From Rodentibacter pneumotropicus DSM 21403 (lineage in GTDB: Bacteria > Pseudomonadota > Gammaproteobacteria > Enterobacterales > Pasteurellaceae), in NCBI RefSeq assembly GCF_000379905.1, contig NZ_KB904044.1, positions 1-64,000 of the forward strand: a stretch of DNA of 64,000 nucleotides, written 5' to 3'. A program made the translations under genes and the position numbers. Below are positions 17,810 through 27,355 of the stretch, one piece after another. The notes beneath the pieces were generated by a model. That model was not told where the DNA came from. It saw only the letters and a program-made list of their open reading frames with translations, and searched no databases. Positions within the stretch are counted from its first letter, which is position 1. Every line of letters begins with the position of its first letter.

Positions 17810-18802
17810 GTGATTTCCCTTGAAAGCGAAGTTTTAGAGCGCCATCTTCCCTTTTTTTACCATAAGTCTGTTTTACTTGCCGGAGGAATTAACGATCAAT
17901 TTCCACAAAAACTAGCACAACATTGCCAATCTGTTCAGGTTTGGAGCTGCTATTTCGATTATGCCCGTATGCAAAGTGCGGTCAAATTTTCGATTGAATT
18001 TCAAGGTAAGGCTGATCTTATCGTTTATTATTGGACAAAAAACAAACAAGAAGTACAATTCCAACTTCTGCAACTCCTTTCCAACTCAGCCGAGGAACAA
18101 GAAATCCTGATCATCGGTGAAAACCGTTGCGGTGTGCGTTCAGTGGAAAAAATACTCGCCCCCTTTGGTGATATTGCCAAAATTGATTCCGCACGCCGTT
18201 GCGGTTTATATCATTTTTCTCTGAAAAAACGACCACACTTTTCACTCCAAACCTATTGGAAAACCTATCATCATCCTCAACTACAAGGCTTAACAATCCA
18301 TAGTTTACCGGGTGTGTTCAGTGCAAATGAATTAGATGCGGGTACGGCACTTTTACTTTCGACACTCAACCACCCAATCAAAGGCAAAGTACTGGATCTC
18401 GGCTGTGGTGCCGGTGTGATTGGTTCGATAATCAAAAAAGCGAATCCCAAAGCAGCTATCACGATGGCCGATATTCACGCTATGGCGTTGGAATCCGCCC
18501 GGAAAACCCTTGCGGAAAATCAATTGGAAGGAGCGGTTTTTGCCAGCGATGTTTTCTCAGATATTGAAGGAAAATTTGATTTAATCATTTCCAATCCCCC
18601 TTTCCATGATGGTATCGATACAGCCTATCGTGCAGTAAAAACACTGATTACTCAGGCCAAATGGCATTTAAATCAAAGGGGAGAACTCCGCATTGTTGCC
18701 AACGCATTCTTACCCTATCCAGATTTATTGCAACAACATTTTGGGAAATTTGAGGTATTGGCACAAACTTCAAAATTTAAGGTTTACTCTGTAAAAAATT
18801 AA
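17810..18802 (+). CDS. rsmC: 16S rRNA (guanine1207-N2)-methyltransferase RsmC
   Basis: A 330-residue protein with a degenerate N-terminal methyltransferase-like domain and an active C-terminal Rossmann domain. Motif I is VLDLGCGAGVIG and the catalytic motif is SNPPFH, which methylates the exocyclic amine of G1207. The start is a GTG at 17810 with AGGA 8 bases upstream. It diverges from the lipoprotein-holD-rimI group over a gap of about 110 bp. treR follows after 6 bases. Confidence 0.93.
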   Translation: MISLESEVLERHLPFFYHKSVLLAGGINDQFPQKLAQHCQSVQVWSCYFDYARMQSAVKFSIEFQGKADLIVYYWTKNKQEVQFQLLQLLSNSAEEQEILIIGENRCGVRSVEKILAPFGDIAKIDSARRCGLYHFSLKKRPHFSLQTYWKTYHHPQLQGLTIHSLPGVFSANELDAGTALLLSTLNHPIKGKVLDLGCGAGVIGSIIKKANPKAAITMADIHAMALESARKTLAENQLEGAVFASDVFSDIEGKFDLIISNPPFHDGIDTAYRAVKTLITQAKWHLNQRGELRIVANAFLPYPDLLQQHFGKFEVLAQTSKFKVYSVKN

Positions 18803-18808
18803 TCCAAG

Positions 18809-19750
18809 ATGGAAAAAAATTACACGATTAAGGATATTGCAAAACTTTGCCAAGTGGGAAAATCTACCGTTTCCCGAGTATTAAATCAAGATCCCAAAGT
18901 CAGCGAAACCACAAGACAAAAAGTCCAAGCAATCATCGACTCCGTTGGTTTCAGCCCAAACCGTTCTGCCCAAGCTATGCGTGGTGCACAAGAACCGGTT
19001 GTCGGTATTATTGTCTCGAGACTCAATTCAAGTGGCGAATCCCAAACATTACGAGCAATTTTGACCGCACTTTACCGCCAAAAAATTACACCGATCATTG
19101 TTGAAAGTCAGTTTGACGAAAAACAAGTTGCCCACCATCTCAATCTATTCAAACAACGCCAAGTGGATAGCGTAATTGTATTTGGATTTTCTCCTCTTTC
19201 CGAAGACATATTACAACAATGGCAGGGAAACATGGTTGTTATCGCCCGTTATTTTAAGGAGATTTCTTGCGTTTATTATGATGATCAAGGCGCAATTAAT
19301 GCGCTTATGGATAAATTCTATATTCAAGGATATCGCCACATTGGCTATCTCGGCATACATGACCAAGACGAAACAACAGGGCGATTACGTACACAAAGTT
19401 ATTTGGATTTCTGTCACCGGCACCAACTCAAGCCTAATTTTGCCCTCACTGAACTTGATATTGAAGCAGGCTATCAGCATAGCGCTCAGCTAGCCCAACC
19501 ACTTGATGCCGTGTTATGCGCCACCACGAGCCTTGCGGTTGGTATGGTAAAGTATTTACAAGAACATCAATCAATGCGCCCTCTTGCTTACATCGGACAA
19601 AATCCTCTGCTGGAACATTTCGTACCAAATTTGATAAACCTTGATTTCGGCTATGAGCAAGCAGGAAACTGGGCGGTGGAACTGCTGCTGGCACAAATTT
19701 ATGGAAAAAAAACAGTAGAACAACGACTCGTTTCCTTTCATTTGTCGTAA
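18809..19750 (+). CDS. treR: Trehalose operon repressor TreR
   Basis: A 313-residue LacI-family regulator. The helix-turn-helix is at the N-terminus (YTIKDIAKLCQVGKSTVSRVLN, residues 5-26), followed by a hinge helix (SAQAMRG) and a sugar-binding domain. In E. coli TreR responds to trehalose-6-phosphate. The gene directly precedes treB, and a perfect palindrome fitting a LacI-type operator stands before treB. It begins 6 bases after rsmC, so it may be partly cotranscribed with it. The ribosome binding site is weak. Confidence 0.92.
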   Translation: MEKNYTIKDIAKLCQVGKSTVSRVLNQDPKVSETTRQKVQAIIDSVGFSPNRSAQAMRGAQEPVVGIIVSRLNSSGESQTLRAILTALYRQKITPIIVESQFDEKQVAHHLNLFKQRQVDSVIVFGFSPLSEDILQQWQGNMVVIARYFKEISCVYYDDQGAINALMDKFYIQGYRHIGYLGIHDQDETTGRLRTQSYLDFCHRHQLKPNFALTELDIEAGYQHSAQLAQPLDAVLCATTSLAVGMVKYLQEHQSMRPLAYIGQNPLLEHFVPNLINLDFGYEQAGNWAVELLLAQIYGKKTVEQRLVSFHLS

Positions 19751-19936
19751 AAACATGATTTCTGAAAATGACGTAAAAATAACCGCTCTTAAACCTAATT
19801 TTCTCTATTTTCTTCATTCAGAACTGATATTTATTCATAACTCTAGGGCATTGGTACTATCTCTAATAATCAATCCTGATTTTGCAAAAATGAGTAAAAT
19901 CTGACCGCACTTAAACAACCAATAACCTTTCAATTT

Positions 19937-19952
19937 TGTGATCTTGCTCACA
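19937..19952 (+). promoter_or_regulatory. CRP site upstream of treB
   Basis: TGTGATCTTGCTCACA is TGTGA-N6-TCACA, a near-ideal CRP site, with a TATAAT box at 19960-19965 just downstream. This fits cAMP-dependent activation of a PTS sugar operon. The -10 is closer than in the classical class II layout, so the exact promoter is unsure. The rest of the 310-bp treR-treB gap holds one uptake signal and no gene. Confidence 0.75.
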
Positions 19953-19973
19953 TTTCCGCTATAATACTGCCCA

Positions 19974-19993
19974 AAATGGGAACGTTCCCATTT
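19974..19993 (+). promoter_or_regulatory. Operator for TreR
   Basis: AAATGGGAACGTTCCCATTT is a perfect 20-bp palindrome with the central CG typical of LacI-family operators. It lies just downstream of the TATAAT box, where a bound repressor would block transcription of treBC. Confidence 0.85.
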
Positions 19994-20060
19994 ACTTTAT
20001 AAACCTAAAGCGTATAATTCCCAGCCGTTTAATTTTTATACTAAAAAGAAGGTTTTTCTT

Positions 20061-21479
20061 ATGGCGAAACAAAAAATTGATCCGCAAAATGTGGATAAGC
20101 TGATCGTAGCGATCGGCGGACGTGAAAATATTGCAACAGTTACGCATTGTATTACCCGTTTACGCTTTGTGTTAAACGATGAAAGTAAGGTGGATGCCAA
20201 GGCGATTGAAACCTTGCCAATGGTGAAGGCAAATTTTTCAACCGGTGGGCAATATCAAGTAGTGATCGGTCAGGAAGTGAGCGACTATTACAAAATTTTA
20301 TTGAACAAAACGGGCTTAGCGAGTGTAGATAAAGAGCAAGTAAAAGTCGCAGCACGTCAAAATCAAAAATGGTATGAAAGCCTGATTTCACACATGGCGG
20401 ACATTTTTATTCCGCTTCTACCGGCATTAATTAGCGGTGGCTTGATTCTCGGTTTCCGTAATGTAATTGGCGACATTGCTATGTTTGATGGCAAAACATT
20501 AACCCAAATCAGCCCGTTCTGGAACAGTATGCACAGTTTCTTATGGTTGATTGGCGAGGCCATTTTCCATTTCCTACCGGTGGGAATTTGTTGGTCTATT
20601 GCCCGAAAAATGGGCACTTCACCGATTCTAGGTATCGTACTTGGGATCACTCTTGTTTCCCCACAACTGATGAACTCTTACGCACTCGGTTCACAACTGC
20701 CGGAAATATGGGATTTTGGTTTATTCGGTATTGAAAAAGTGGGCTACCAAGCACAAGTAATTCCGGCAATTATGGCGGGTTTAACGCTCTCTTATATTGA
20801 GCGTTTTATGGCGAAAATCGTGCCTGATTTTTTAAATCTTATCATTGTACCGGTCGTATCCATTATCCTTGCCGTGTTCTTAGCCCATAGCATTATCGGA
20901 CCTATCGGGCGTGAAATCGGTAATGGTGTTGCCTTTGTGGTGAAACATGCAATGACGGGAGATTTTGCGCCAATCGGTGCGGCATTGTTCGGTTTTCTCT
21001 ATGCACCGCTTGTGGTTACAGGTGTGCATCAAACCTCACTTGCGATTGATATGCAGATGATCCAAAGTATCGGCGGTACACCGGTGTGGCCAATCATTGC
21101 TTTATCCAATATTGCTCAGGCTTCTGCGGTCATCGGGATTATCTATGTAAACAAAAGCGCGCAATCTCGTGAAGTGGCTATTCCCGCCGCGCTTTCCGCT
21201 TATCTCGGCGTAACCGAACCCGCTATGTATGGGATTAACCTCAAATATCGCTTCCCGATGTTATGCGCAATGATCGGTGCAGCCGTAGCGGGCTTAATCT
21301 GCGGTTTATCCGGCGTGTTAGCCGGTAGTATTGGTGTGGGCGGCTTGCCGGGTATTCTTTCCGTTCAACATCAATATTGGGGAGTATTCGGTCTCGCAAT
21401 GCTCGCTGCGATCGTGATCCCATTTATACTCACCACCCTCGTTTATAAACGTAAAGAAAAAGCAGGTGAGCTTGCTTAA
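20061..21479 (+). CDS. treB: PTS trehalose-specific EIIBC component TreB
   Basis: A 472-residue phosphotransferase permease that imports trehalose as trehalose-6-phosphate. The EIIB domain is N-terminal (residues 1-90), with the phosphorylated Cys30 in TVTHCITRLRF. The EIIC membrane domain (about 105-465) has many hydrophobic spans and the conserved HQTSLAIDMQ and GVTEPAMYGIN segments. No EIIA domain is fused, so phosphate must come from a separate EIIA such as the glucose-type Crr. AAGAAGG precedes the ATG. Confidence 0.93.
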   Translation: MAKQKIDPQNVDKLIVAIGGRENIATVTHCITRLRFVLNDESKVDAKAIETLPMVKANFSTGGQYQVVIGQEVSDYYKILLNKTGLASVDKEQVKVAARQNQKWYESLISHMADIFIPLLPALISGGLILGFRNVIGDIAMFDGKTLTQISPFWNSMHSFLWLIGEAIFHFLPVGICWSIARKMGTSPILGIVLGITLVSPQLMNSYALGSQLPEIWDFGLFGIEKVGYQAQVIPAIMAGLTLSYIERFMAKIVPDFLNLIIVPVVSIILAVFLAHSIIGPIGREIGNGVAFVVKHAMTGDFAPIGAALFGFLYAPLVVTGVHQTSLAIDMQMIQSIGGTPVWPIIALSNIAQASAVIGIIYVNKSAQSREVAIPAALSAYLGVTEPAMYGINLKYRFPMLCAMIGAAVAGLICGLSGVLAGSIGVGGLPGILSVQHQYWGVFGLAMLAAIVIPFILTTLVYKRKEKAGELA

Positions 21480-21613
21480 TATAAAAAACTTACGGAAAAA
21501 TGACCGCACTTTCAAGGGGACATAAAACCCTATCATACATGCGGTCAAGTTTCCCCCTATTTAAACGTGAGAGGATTTTTCAAATCCACACATACTTACT
21601 CGAGAAAGCAACG

Positions 21614-23242
21614 ATGAATAACAAGACGCAATGGTGGAAAAACGGCGTTATCTACCAAATTTATCCAAAATCATTCCAAGATACGACAGGCAGTGGCACA
21701 GGCGATATTCAAGGTATCATCAAACGTTTAGACTATTTACAAACGCTCGGAATTGATGGCATTTGGATTACGCCGATGTATGTTTCGCCACAAATTGACA
21801 ACGGCTACGATATTGCCAACTATCGTGAAATTGATCCGAGTTACGGCACAATGGCGGATTTCGAGCAGTTGATTGCCGAAGCCCATAAACGCAATATCCG
21901 TATTGTAATGGATATGGTGTTTAACCATAGTTCTACTTTTCACCGCTGGTTTAAAGAAGGGGAAAACCCACAAAGCGAGTACCATGATTACTATATTTGG
22001 CGTGAAAAACCGACTAACTGGACATCAAAATTTAGCGGTTCGGCATGGAAATGGTCGGATAAAGCGCAAAAATACTACCTACATTTATTTGCGCCTGAGC
22101 AGGCGGATTTAAACTGGGAAAATCCCAAAGTGCGGTCAGAATTGTTCGAGATTTGCCGTTTTTGGGCGGAAAAAGGCATTGATGGGTTACGTTTAGACGT
22201 TGTGAATTTAATTTCTAAACCTGAACATTTTAAAGATGATCTTGAAGGTGATGGTCGTCGTTTTTATACGGACGGACCAAAAATTCACGAATACTTACAA
22301 ATGCTCAACCAAAACGCCCTCACTCCTTACGGCTTGATGAGCGTGGGTGAAATGTCCTCCACCAGTCTTGAACATTGCCAGCGATATGCCAATTTGAACG
22401 ACACGGAATTATCTATGACCTTCAATTTCCATCACCTCAAAGTGGATTATCCGAACGGTGAAAAATGGACATACGCCAAGCCCGATTTTGTCGAACTGAA
22501 ATCAATTTTTAACTATTGGCAACAAGGAATGCACGGCAAAGCATGGAATGCCTTATTTTGGTGTAATCACGATCAACCCCGTATCGTTTCACGTTTTGGC
22601 GATGAAGGGGAACTTCGCACTGTTTCCGCCAAAATGTTAGCAATGCTACTTCACGGTATGCAAGGCACCCCCTATATTTATCAAGGCGAAGAAATTGGTA
22701 TGACCAACCCGAATTTCACCACGATTGAAGAATATCGCGATGTGGAAAGTTTAAATGCTTATGGGGAACTGAAAGAAAAAGGTATGAATGACGATCTAAT
22801 TATGAAAATTCTGTCACAAAAATCCCGTGATAACTCTCGCACACCGGTACAATGGAACGCGACTGAAAACGCCGGTTTTTCCACAACTCAACCATGGATT
22901 GATGTTGCACGCAACTACACTGAAATTAATGTAGAAAAAGCGTTAGCAGATAAAAACTCAGTGTTCTACACTTACCAAACCCTCATCAAACTTCGCAAAA
23001 AATTACCGATTTTAACCGAGGGCAATTATACCGATTTATGCCCGAATCATACCTCTGTTTGGGCATATCAACGTCAAACCAATGGACAAACCTTGACTGT
23101 GCTGGCAAATTTGAGCGCTCAACCACAGCGGGTTGAATTAAATGTGAAAGGTGAAGTCTTGATGAATAACTATGATGAATTGGTATTAGCAGAAAATGAA
23201 GTGACGTTAATGCCTTATCAAGGCGTATATTTGTTGGCTTAA
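21614..23242 (+). CDS. treC: Trehalose-6-phosphate hydrolase (alpha,alpha-phosphotrehalase) TreC
   Basis: A 542-residue cytoplasmic GH13 enzyme that splits trehalose-6-phosphate to glucose and glucose-6-phosphate. Catalytic residues are visible as nucleophile Asp195 (GLRLDVVN), acid/base Glu246 (SVGEMSS) and Asp320 (CNHDQPR). I start at the ATG at 21614 (MNNKTQWWKN), the usual family start; an upstream in-frame extension carries uptake-signal sequence and no homology. The gap after treB contains two uptake signals. Confidence 0.93.
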   Translation: MNNKTQWWKNGVIYQIYPKSFQDTTGSGTGDIQGIIKRLDYLQTLGIDGIWITPMYVSPQIDNGYDIANYREIDPSYGTMADFEQLIAEAHKRNIRIVMDMVFNHSSTFHRWFKEGENPQSEYHDYYIWREKPTNWTSKFSGSAWKWSDKAQKYYLHLFAPEQADLNWENPKVRSELFEICRFWAEKGIDGLRLDVVNLISKPEHFKDDLEGDGRRFYTDGPKIHEYLQMLNQNALTPYGLMSVGEMSSTSLEHCQRYANLNDTELSMTFNFHHLKVDYPNGEKWTYAKPDFVELKSIFNYWQQGMHGKAWNALFWCNHDQPRIVSRFGDEGELRTVSAKMLAMLLHGMQGTPYIYQGEEIGMTNPNFTTIEEYRDVESLNAYGELKEKGMNDDLIMKILSQKSRDNSRTPVQWNATENAGFSTTQPWIDVARNYTEINVEKALADKNSVFYTYQTLIKLRKKLPILTEGNYTDLCPNHTSVWAYQRQTNGQTLTVLANLSAQPQRVELNVKGEVLMNNYDELVLAENEVTLMPYQGVYLLA

Positions 23243-23321
23243 CATCATCAGAGGTGGTTTTCTAAGCAAGATATGCTAGTATTTCAAACCACCGCTCATT
23301 AACCCAAACAAGGAGAATATG

Positions 23322-23819
23322 ATGATCGTAACCAGTTCCGCCATCAAAAATGGTGCATTTGAAGACAAATATGGCAAACGTGGCACACAATTTAGCCCAA
23401 ACGGTATGCCGACTTATTCCATTCCCTTTGAAATCAAAGATGCGCCGGAAGGCACAAAATCTTTCGCTGTGGTGCTTGAAGACAAAGATGCTATTACGGC
23501 AAGCGGGTTTGTCTGGATTCACTGGCTAATCGCTAATCTTGAACGCACAAGCGTGAAAGAAAATGAAAGCCAAACCGCAGCGGATTATGTGCAAGGCGCC
23601 AATTCTTGGGCAAGCGTATTAGGCAAATTTGAGCTTGACGAAGCCTCAGCCTATGGAGGAATGGCACCGCCAAACTGCTTACATCGCTATGAATTGGTCG
23701 TCTATGCTCTTGATACCAAACTTGATCTCAAACCGGGCTTTCGTTTCAACGATCTCCATTTTGCTATGCAAGGGCATATTTTAGATCAAGCGGTGATTAT
23801 GGGCACTTATGATGTTTAG
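23322..23819 (+). CDS. YbhB/YbcL-type phosphatidylethanolamine-binding (PEBP) family protein
   Basis: A 165-residue protein of the Raf-kinase-inhibitor-like PEBP family. Motifs include SFAVVLEDKDA, FVWIHWLIANL and YGGMAPPNCLHRYELVVYALD. It has no signal peptide, so it is cytoplasmic. Two ATGs are adjacent, and the second (23322) is better spaced from AGGAGA at 23311-23316. Bacterial members have no settled function. It stands alone between treC and the convergent uhpC. Confidence 0.85.
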   Translation: MIVTSSAIKNGAFEDKYGKRGTQFSPNGMPTYSIPFEIKDAPEGTKSFAVVLEDKDAITASGFVWIHWLIANLERTSVKENESQTAADYVQGANSWASVLGKFELDEASAYGGMAPPNCLHRYELVVYALDTKLDLKPGFRFNDLHFAMQGHILDQAVIMGTYDV

Positions 23820-23842
23820 CGAACAATAAACAGAGGAAAAAG

Positions 23843-25114
23843 CTAACCCTGTGCTTTCAAAAACGGCAATAAGGAAAGCGCAATGCCGGCTGCACAACAA
23901 GCCACCACAATAAAAAATCCTGTCCAGTGAAATTGTTGCACGATGAGTGCTAAAGGATAACCGGCAAGCGCTGCGCCAAGATACGCAAATAACCCGACAA
24001 ACCCGGTCGCTGTGCCGGGTGTTTTTTTATGGGAACATTCTGCAGCTGCCATACCGATTAACAGTTGAGGACCAAAAACAAAAAAACCGACCACAAAGAA
24101 AAGTGCGGTCTGTAAAATATAATTTTCTTTTGGCAGCAACCACAAAGCGGTAATGGAAAAGAAAATACCAATGGCAAAAATTAACGCCATCGGTCCACGA
24201 TTACTGGAAAACAGGCGATCCGATCCCCAACCTGCCACAAGCGAGCCTAAAAATCCCCCCACTTCAAACAACGCTAAGGCACTGTTGGCTGAAACCAGAT
24301 CGTAATGATATTTTTCCGTAAGATAAATATTGCCCCAATCATTAATCGCTGTTCGCACCACATAAACGAGGGTATAACTTAACGCTAACAACCAAATATA
24401 TTTATTCAAAAAAACATAACGGCGCAAAATTTCCCGCCAACTTAAATTGGGTGCAAGAGATTCTTGCTTGAGTTCCAGTTCGTCATTTCGCCAATGCCCG
24501 ACACTGGGTAATCCCATGGACTCCGGTGTATTACGTAATCGCCATAACAAGAAAAAACCAATAAAAATCGCCGATCCCCCCGCAATGGCAAAACCATGAC
24601 GCCAACTATAATGTAACGCCACATAACCAATAAGCAAAGGAATCAATGCTCCTCCCGCATTATGTGCCGTATTCCAAACTGACCACCAATGCCCACGTTC
24701 ATTACGAGAATACCAACTCGTCAATAGCTTAGAACACGCAGGCCAGCCCCATCCTTGAAACCACGCATTAGCCACCCAAAGTACGGTAAAAAACAACACA
24801 GAATTTGATAGCCCAAAGAAAATATTGAGAATCCCCGTCACGATCAAACCAATTGCCATAAAATGACGTGGATTTGATTTATCGGAAAAAATCCCTGAAA
24901 AGAATTTTGATAACCCATAGGTGATATAAAATAATGTCGCCATTAACCCGATATCATTTTTCTCAATACCAAGCGCAGTGATCATTTCCGGCACAGCAAA
25001 ATTAAAACTTTTTCGTGTGAGATAAAACCCAGCATAACCAATATACATGGCGATCATCAAATGCACCCGCCAGTAGCCATAAGTGCGGTCAATTTTTGAG
25101 GAAAATATTGTCAT
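23843..25114 (-). CDS. uhpC: Hexose-phosphate sensor UhpC (MFS-type membrane regulator)
   Basis: A 423-residue membrane protein of the organophosphate:phosphate antiporter family with about 12 spans. Motifs include RKSFNFAVPEM (UhpT/UhpC/GlpT type) and [20 protein letters not shown]. Adjacency to uhpB identifies it as the external glucose-6-phosphate sensor and not a transporter. Start at the ATG at 25114 with AAGGAT 5 bases upstream, one base after the uhpB stop. An earlier in-frame start would extend into uhpB. Confidence 0.88.
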   Translation of the reverse strand: MTIFSSKIDRTYGYWRVHLMIAMYIGYAGFYLTRKSFNFAVPEMITALGIEKNDIGLMATLFYITYGLSKFFSGIFSDKSNPRHFMAIGLIVTGILNIFFGLSNSVLFFTVLWVANAWFQGWGWPACSKLLTSWYSRNERGHWWSVWNTAHNAGGALIPLLIGYVALHYSWRHGFAIAGGSAIFIGFFLLWRLRNTPESMGLPSVGHWRNDELELKQESLAPNLSWREILRRYVFLNKYIWLLALSYTLVYVVRTAINDWGNIYLTEKYHYDLVSANSALALFEVGGFLGSLVAGWGSDRLFSSNRGPMALIFAIGIFFSITALWLLPKENYILQTALFFVVGFFVFGPQLLIGMAAAECSHKKTPGTATGFVGLFAYLGAALAGYPLALIVQQFHWTGFFIVVACCAAGIALSLLPFLKAQG

Positions 25115-25115
25115 A

Positions 25116-26627
25116 TTAAATCCTTGGCAAAGTGATTTTAATCGTTGTGCCATTCTGCCCAGGTGAAATTGTCTGTTCACGAGAAATCAACTGGAATGTA
25201 CCGCATAAAATATCAACCCGCTCTTTCATTCCCTTCAAGCCAAAACCTTGTTTGACTTTTGCCGGATTAAATCCCTTACCGTTATCCTGAATGATTAATT
25301 GAATATCTTGACGAATGATAATGGAAAGGCTCACCGCAGTGGCAGAGGAATACTTGACAATGTTATTCAATCCTTCTTGACATAAGCGATAAAGCGTAAT
25401 TTCTTGAATATGCTCAAGTTTTACATTGTCTTTATTTTCCCAAAAAAGTGCGGTCGAAATCCCGTGAGTTTTGAGATCGAGTTCTAAAAATAAATTCTGA
25501 ATCGCCTGTTGAAGTGAAACATCATCCAACATTTTGGGGCGAATACGGTTTAATAGTCCCTTTGTAGTGTCGTAAATGTTAAGAGAAAGCTGCTCAATCA
25601 TCCCGACGACTTGTGCTATTTTAGGAGAATGCTCCAAGCGTTTCATAATAGAAGCTTGCATACGAATTGCCGTGATGTTTTGCCCTATTTCATCATGTAA
25701 TTCTCGGGAGATTTCTTGACGAATCGCCTCTTCCGTATTAATAAGTTTTCGAGTGAGATGACGATTACGGTTCAGTTCTGTCGATAAACTTTGATTCAGA
25801 TCCCGTTGCTGTTGAATCGCCAAACCGAGGAAAATTCCCGTAATCGTTTGTGCGGAAAGCGAAAGTAACAAATCCGTTAATGCCTTATTCGAAAAATTCC
25901 CCATAGTCGCAGTGAGCGCAATACTATTTAACAATGTACCAAGCAATGCCCCCTGCCAACCATAGGCATAAGCGAGCAAAATAATGGGGACAGAAAGGAA
26001 AAATAGGGTAAACCGATGAAACTCTTCCGGTGTATAAACCTGAATAAATATATTCAATAAAAACAACAAGATATAAATTAGAATATGTTTAGCTCGTAAC
26101 GAAACCGGCTTATGTATCAGCCGTGCGGTAAGCGGAATCCAAGACCGTTTAAAAAGATATTCATCCACTAAAAAGCAGGCTGGCATTATCAATAACATTC
26201 CGGTAAAACTGACCAGAAACGTATAAAAAAAGGAAAATGAAAGTGTCGCACCAACCAAGCCATTAATGAAACTCATCACAAGTGCTAATCCGCCCTGTAT
26301 CTTGAGTTTACGTATTTCATTACCATAGTAATATGTCTTTATCACAAGAGTGATAGGCACACTAACAAAACTCAAAATGCTGACCGACAAATAATATTCA
26401 TCGGGTGATGCATAGCGCAACAACCCCAAGACAGCAAATTCAGCGCCATAACTTACCCACCAAAACCTTTTTGGCGTATGCAAATTAATCCCTAATCGGA
26501 AAGAAAAGGGTAAAAACAGTAATGCCATCAAGGTATTTTTAAGTAAATAATCAGCAATCGCCCACAAAGAAAAGTAGGCACAAAATAGGAGTAAACCACT
26601 GTAAAGAAAGGTAATCAATAACGTCAT
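25116..26627 (-). CDS. uhpB: Sensor histidine kinase UhpB
   Basis: A 503-residue membrane kinase. The N-terminal 275 residues contain about eight to ten hydrophobic spans of the MASE1 type. The cytoplasmic part has the HisKA_3 H-box [14 protein letters not shown] with His311, and a C-terminal ATPase domain with N-box ([13 protein letters not shown]) and G-box motifs ([17 protein letters not shown]). UhpC activates it when glucose-6-phosphate is outside, and it then phosphorylates UhpA. It overlaps uhpA by 4 bases. Confidence 0.92.
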   Translation of the reverse strand: MTLLITFLYSGLLLFCAYFSLWAIADYLLKNTLMALLFLPFSFRLGINLHTPKRFWWVSYGAEFAVLGLLRYASPDEYYLSVSILSFVSVPITLVIKTYYYGNEIRKLKIQGGLALVMSFINGLVGATLSFSFFYTFLVSFTGMLLIMPACFLVDEYLFKRSWIPLTARLIHKPVSLRAKHILIYILLFLLNIFIQVYTPEEFHRFTLFFLSVPIILLAYAYGWQGALLGTLLNSIALTATMGNFSNKALTDLLLSLSAQTITGIFLGLAIQQQRDLNQSLSTELNRNRHLTRKLINTEEAIRQEISRELHDEIGQNITAIRMQASIMKRLEHSPKIAQVVGMIEQLSLNIYDTTKGLLNRIRPKMLDDVSLQQAIQNLFLELDLKTHGISTALFWENKDNVKLEHIQEITLYRLCQEGLNNIVKYSSATAVSLSIIIRQDIQLIIQDNGKGFNPAKVKQGFGLKGMKERVDILCGTFQLISREQTISPGQNGTTIKITLPRI

Positions 26628-27232
26628 ACTTTATAATGTTGGTGAAATAAATTCGTCAACTCTACGTTATTTTTCGCATCTAACTTGCTCATAATATTAG
26701 CACGATGAGCATGAATCGTTTTAAAACTCAAGCCTAATTTTTCGCCCATCTCTTTGGCTTCAAGTCCCTGACTTAATAATTCGCAAATTTGCAATTCACG
26801 TTTTGTTAGCCGGTCAAACGGATTGTCATTACGGTTTGAAACCAATTTCACCGTTAACTCTGGCATTAAATAAACACCACCAGCATACACGGTACGTACG
26901 GCTTGTATCAGCTCATCAGGACTGCAACGCTTGCTTAAATAGCCTTTTGCACCTTGCTCCAAAGCTTTTTTTACCACAATTTCGCTATCATTCACACTGA
27001 GCATAATGCAATGAATACCGGAGGGAATACTTTTTAACAATTCCAATCCGCTTTCATCGGGCATTGAAATATCGATAATACACACATCGGCTTTTGTGTG
27101 AGGTAACTTTTGGCGGGTTTCCTTCGCCGAACCAAACTCCCCCATTACAACCATATCTTCTTCCAGTGAAAGTAATTGGGCAAATCCTGAGCGTACGATG
27201 ATATGATCATCAATGAGTACAACTTTTATCAT
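26624..27232 (-). CDS. uhpA: Response regulator UhpA
   Basis: A 202-residue NarL/FixJ-family regulator that activates uhpT transcription. The receiver domain has Asp8, Asp9 and the phosphoacceptor Asp54 (CIIDISMP). The LuxR-type helix-turn-helix is C-terminal ([28 protein letters not shown] and following, about 138-200). It is translationally coupled to uhpB through ATGA. An inverted uptake-signal terminator separates it from uhpT upstream. Confidence 0.92.
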   Translation of the reverse strand: MIKVVLIDDHIIVRSGFAQLLSLEEDMVVMGEFGSAKETRQKLPHTKADVCIIDISMPDESGLELLKSIPSGIHCIMLSVNDSEIVVKKALEQGAKGYLSKRCSPDELIQAVRTVYAGGVYLMPELTVKLVSNRNDNPFDRLTKRELQICELLSQGLEAKEMGEKLGLSFKTIHAHRANIMSKLDAKNNVELTNLFHQHYKV

Positions 27233-27275
27233 TGTGACTTTCCTCTGTTTAAGGAGGCAAATTGTAGCATTGAAA

Positions 27276-27314
27276 AAAGTGCGGTAAAAACATTTTCTAT
27301 TTTGACCGCACTTT
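27276..27314 (-). terminator. Inverted uptake-signal terminator between uhpT and uhpA
   Basis: AAAGTGCGGT (27276-27285) and ACCGCACTTT (27305-27314) form a 10-bp stem with a 19-base loop. It lies after the uhpT stop on the minus strand. It would partly insulate the highly inducible uhpT transcript from uhpABC. Confidence 0.6.
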
Positions 27315-27355
27315 GCATAATGAATGGTAGGACTAAACGCGACTTAAACGTTTTT

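Noticed and set aside
23843-25114. uhpC as a second hexose-phosphate or glycerol-phosphate transporter
   Set aside because: It is joined to uhpB within one base and follows it in the operon, the standard place of the UhpC sensor.
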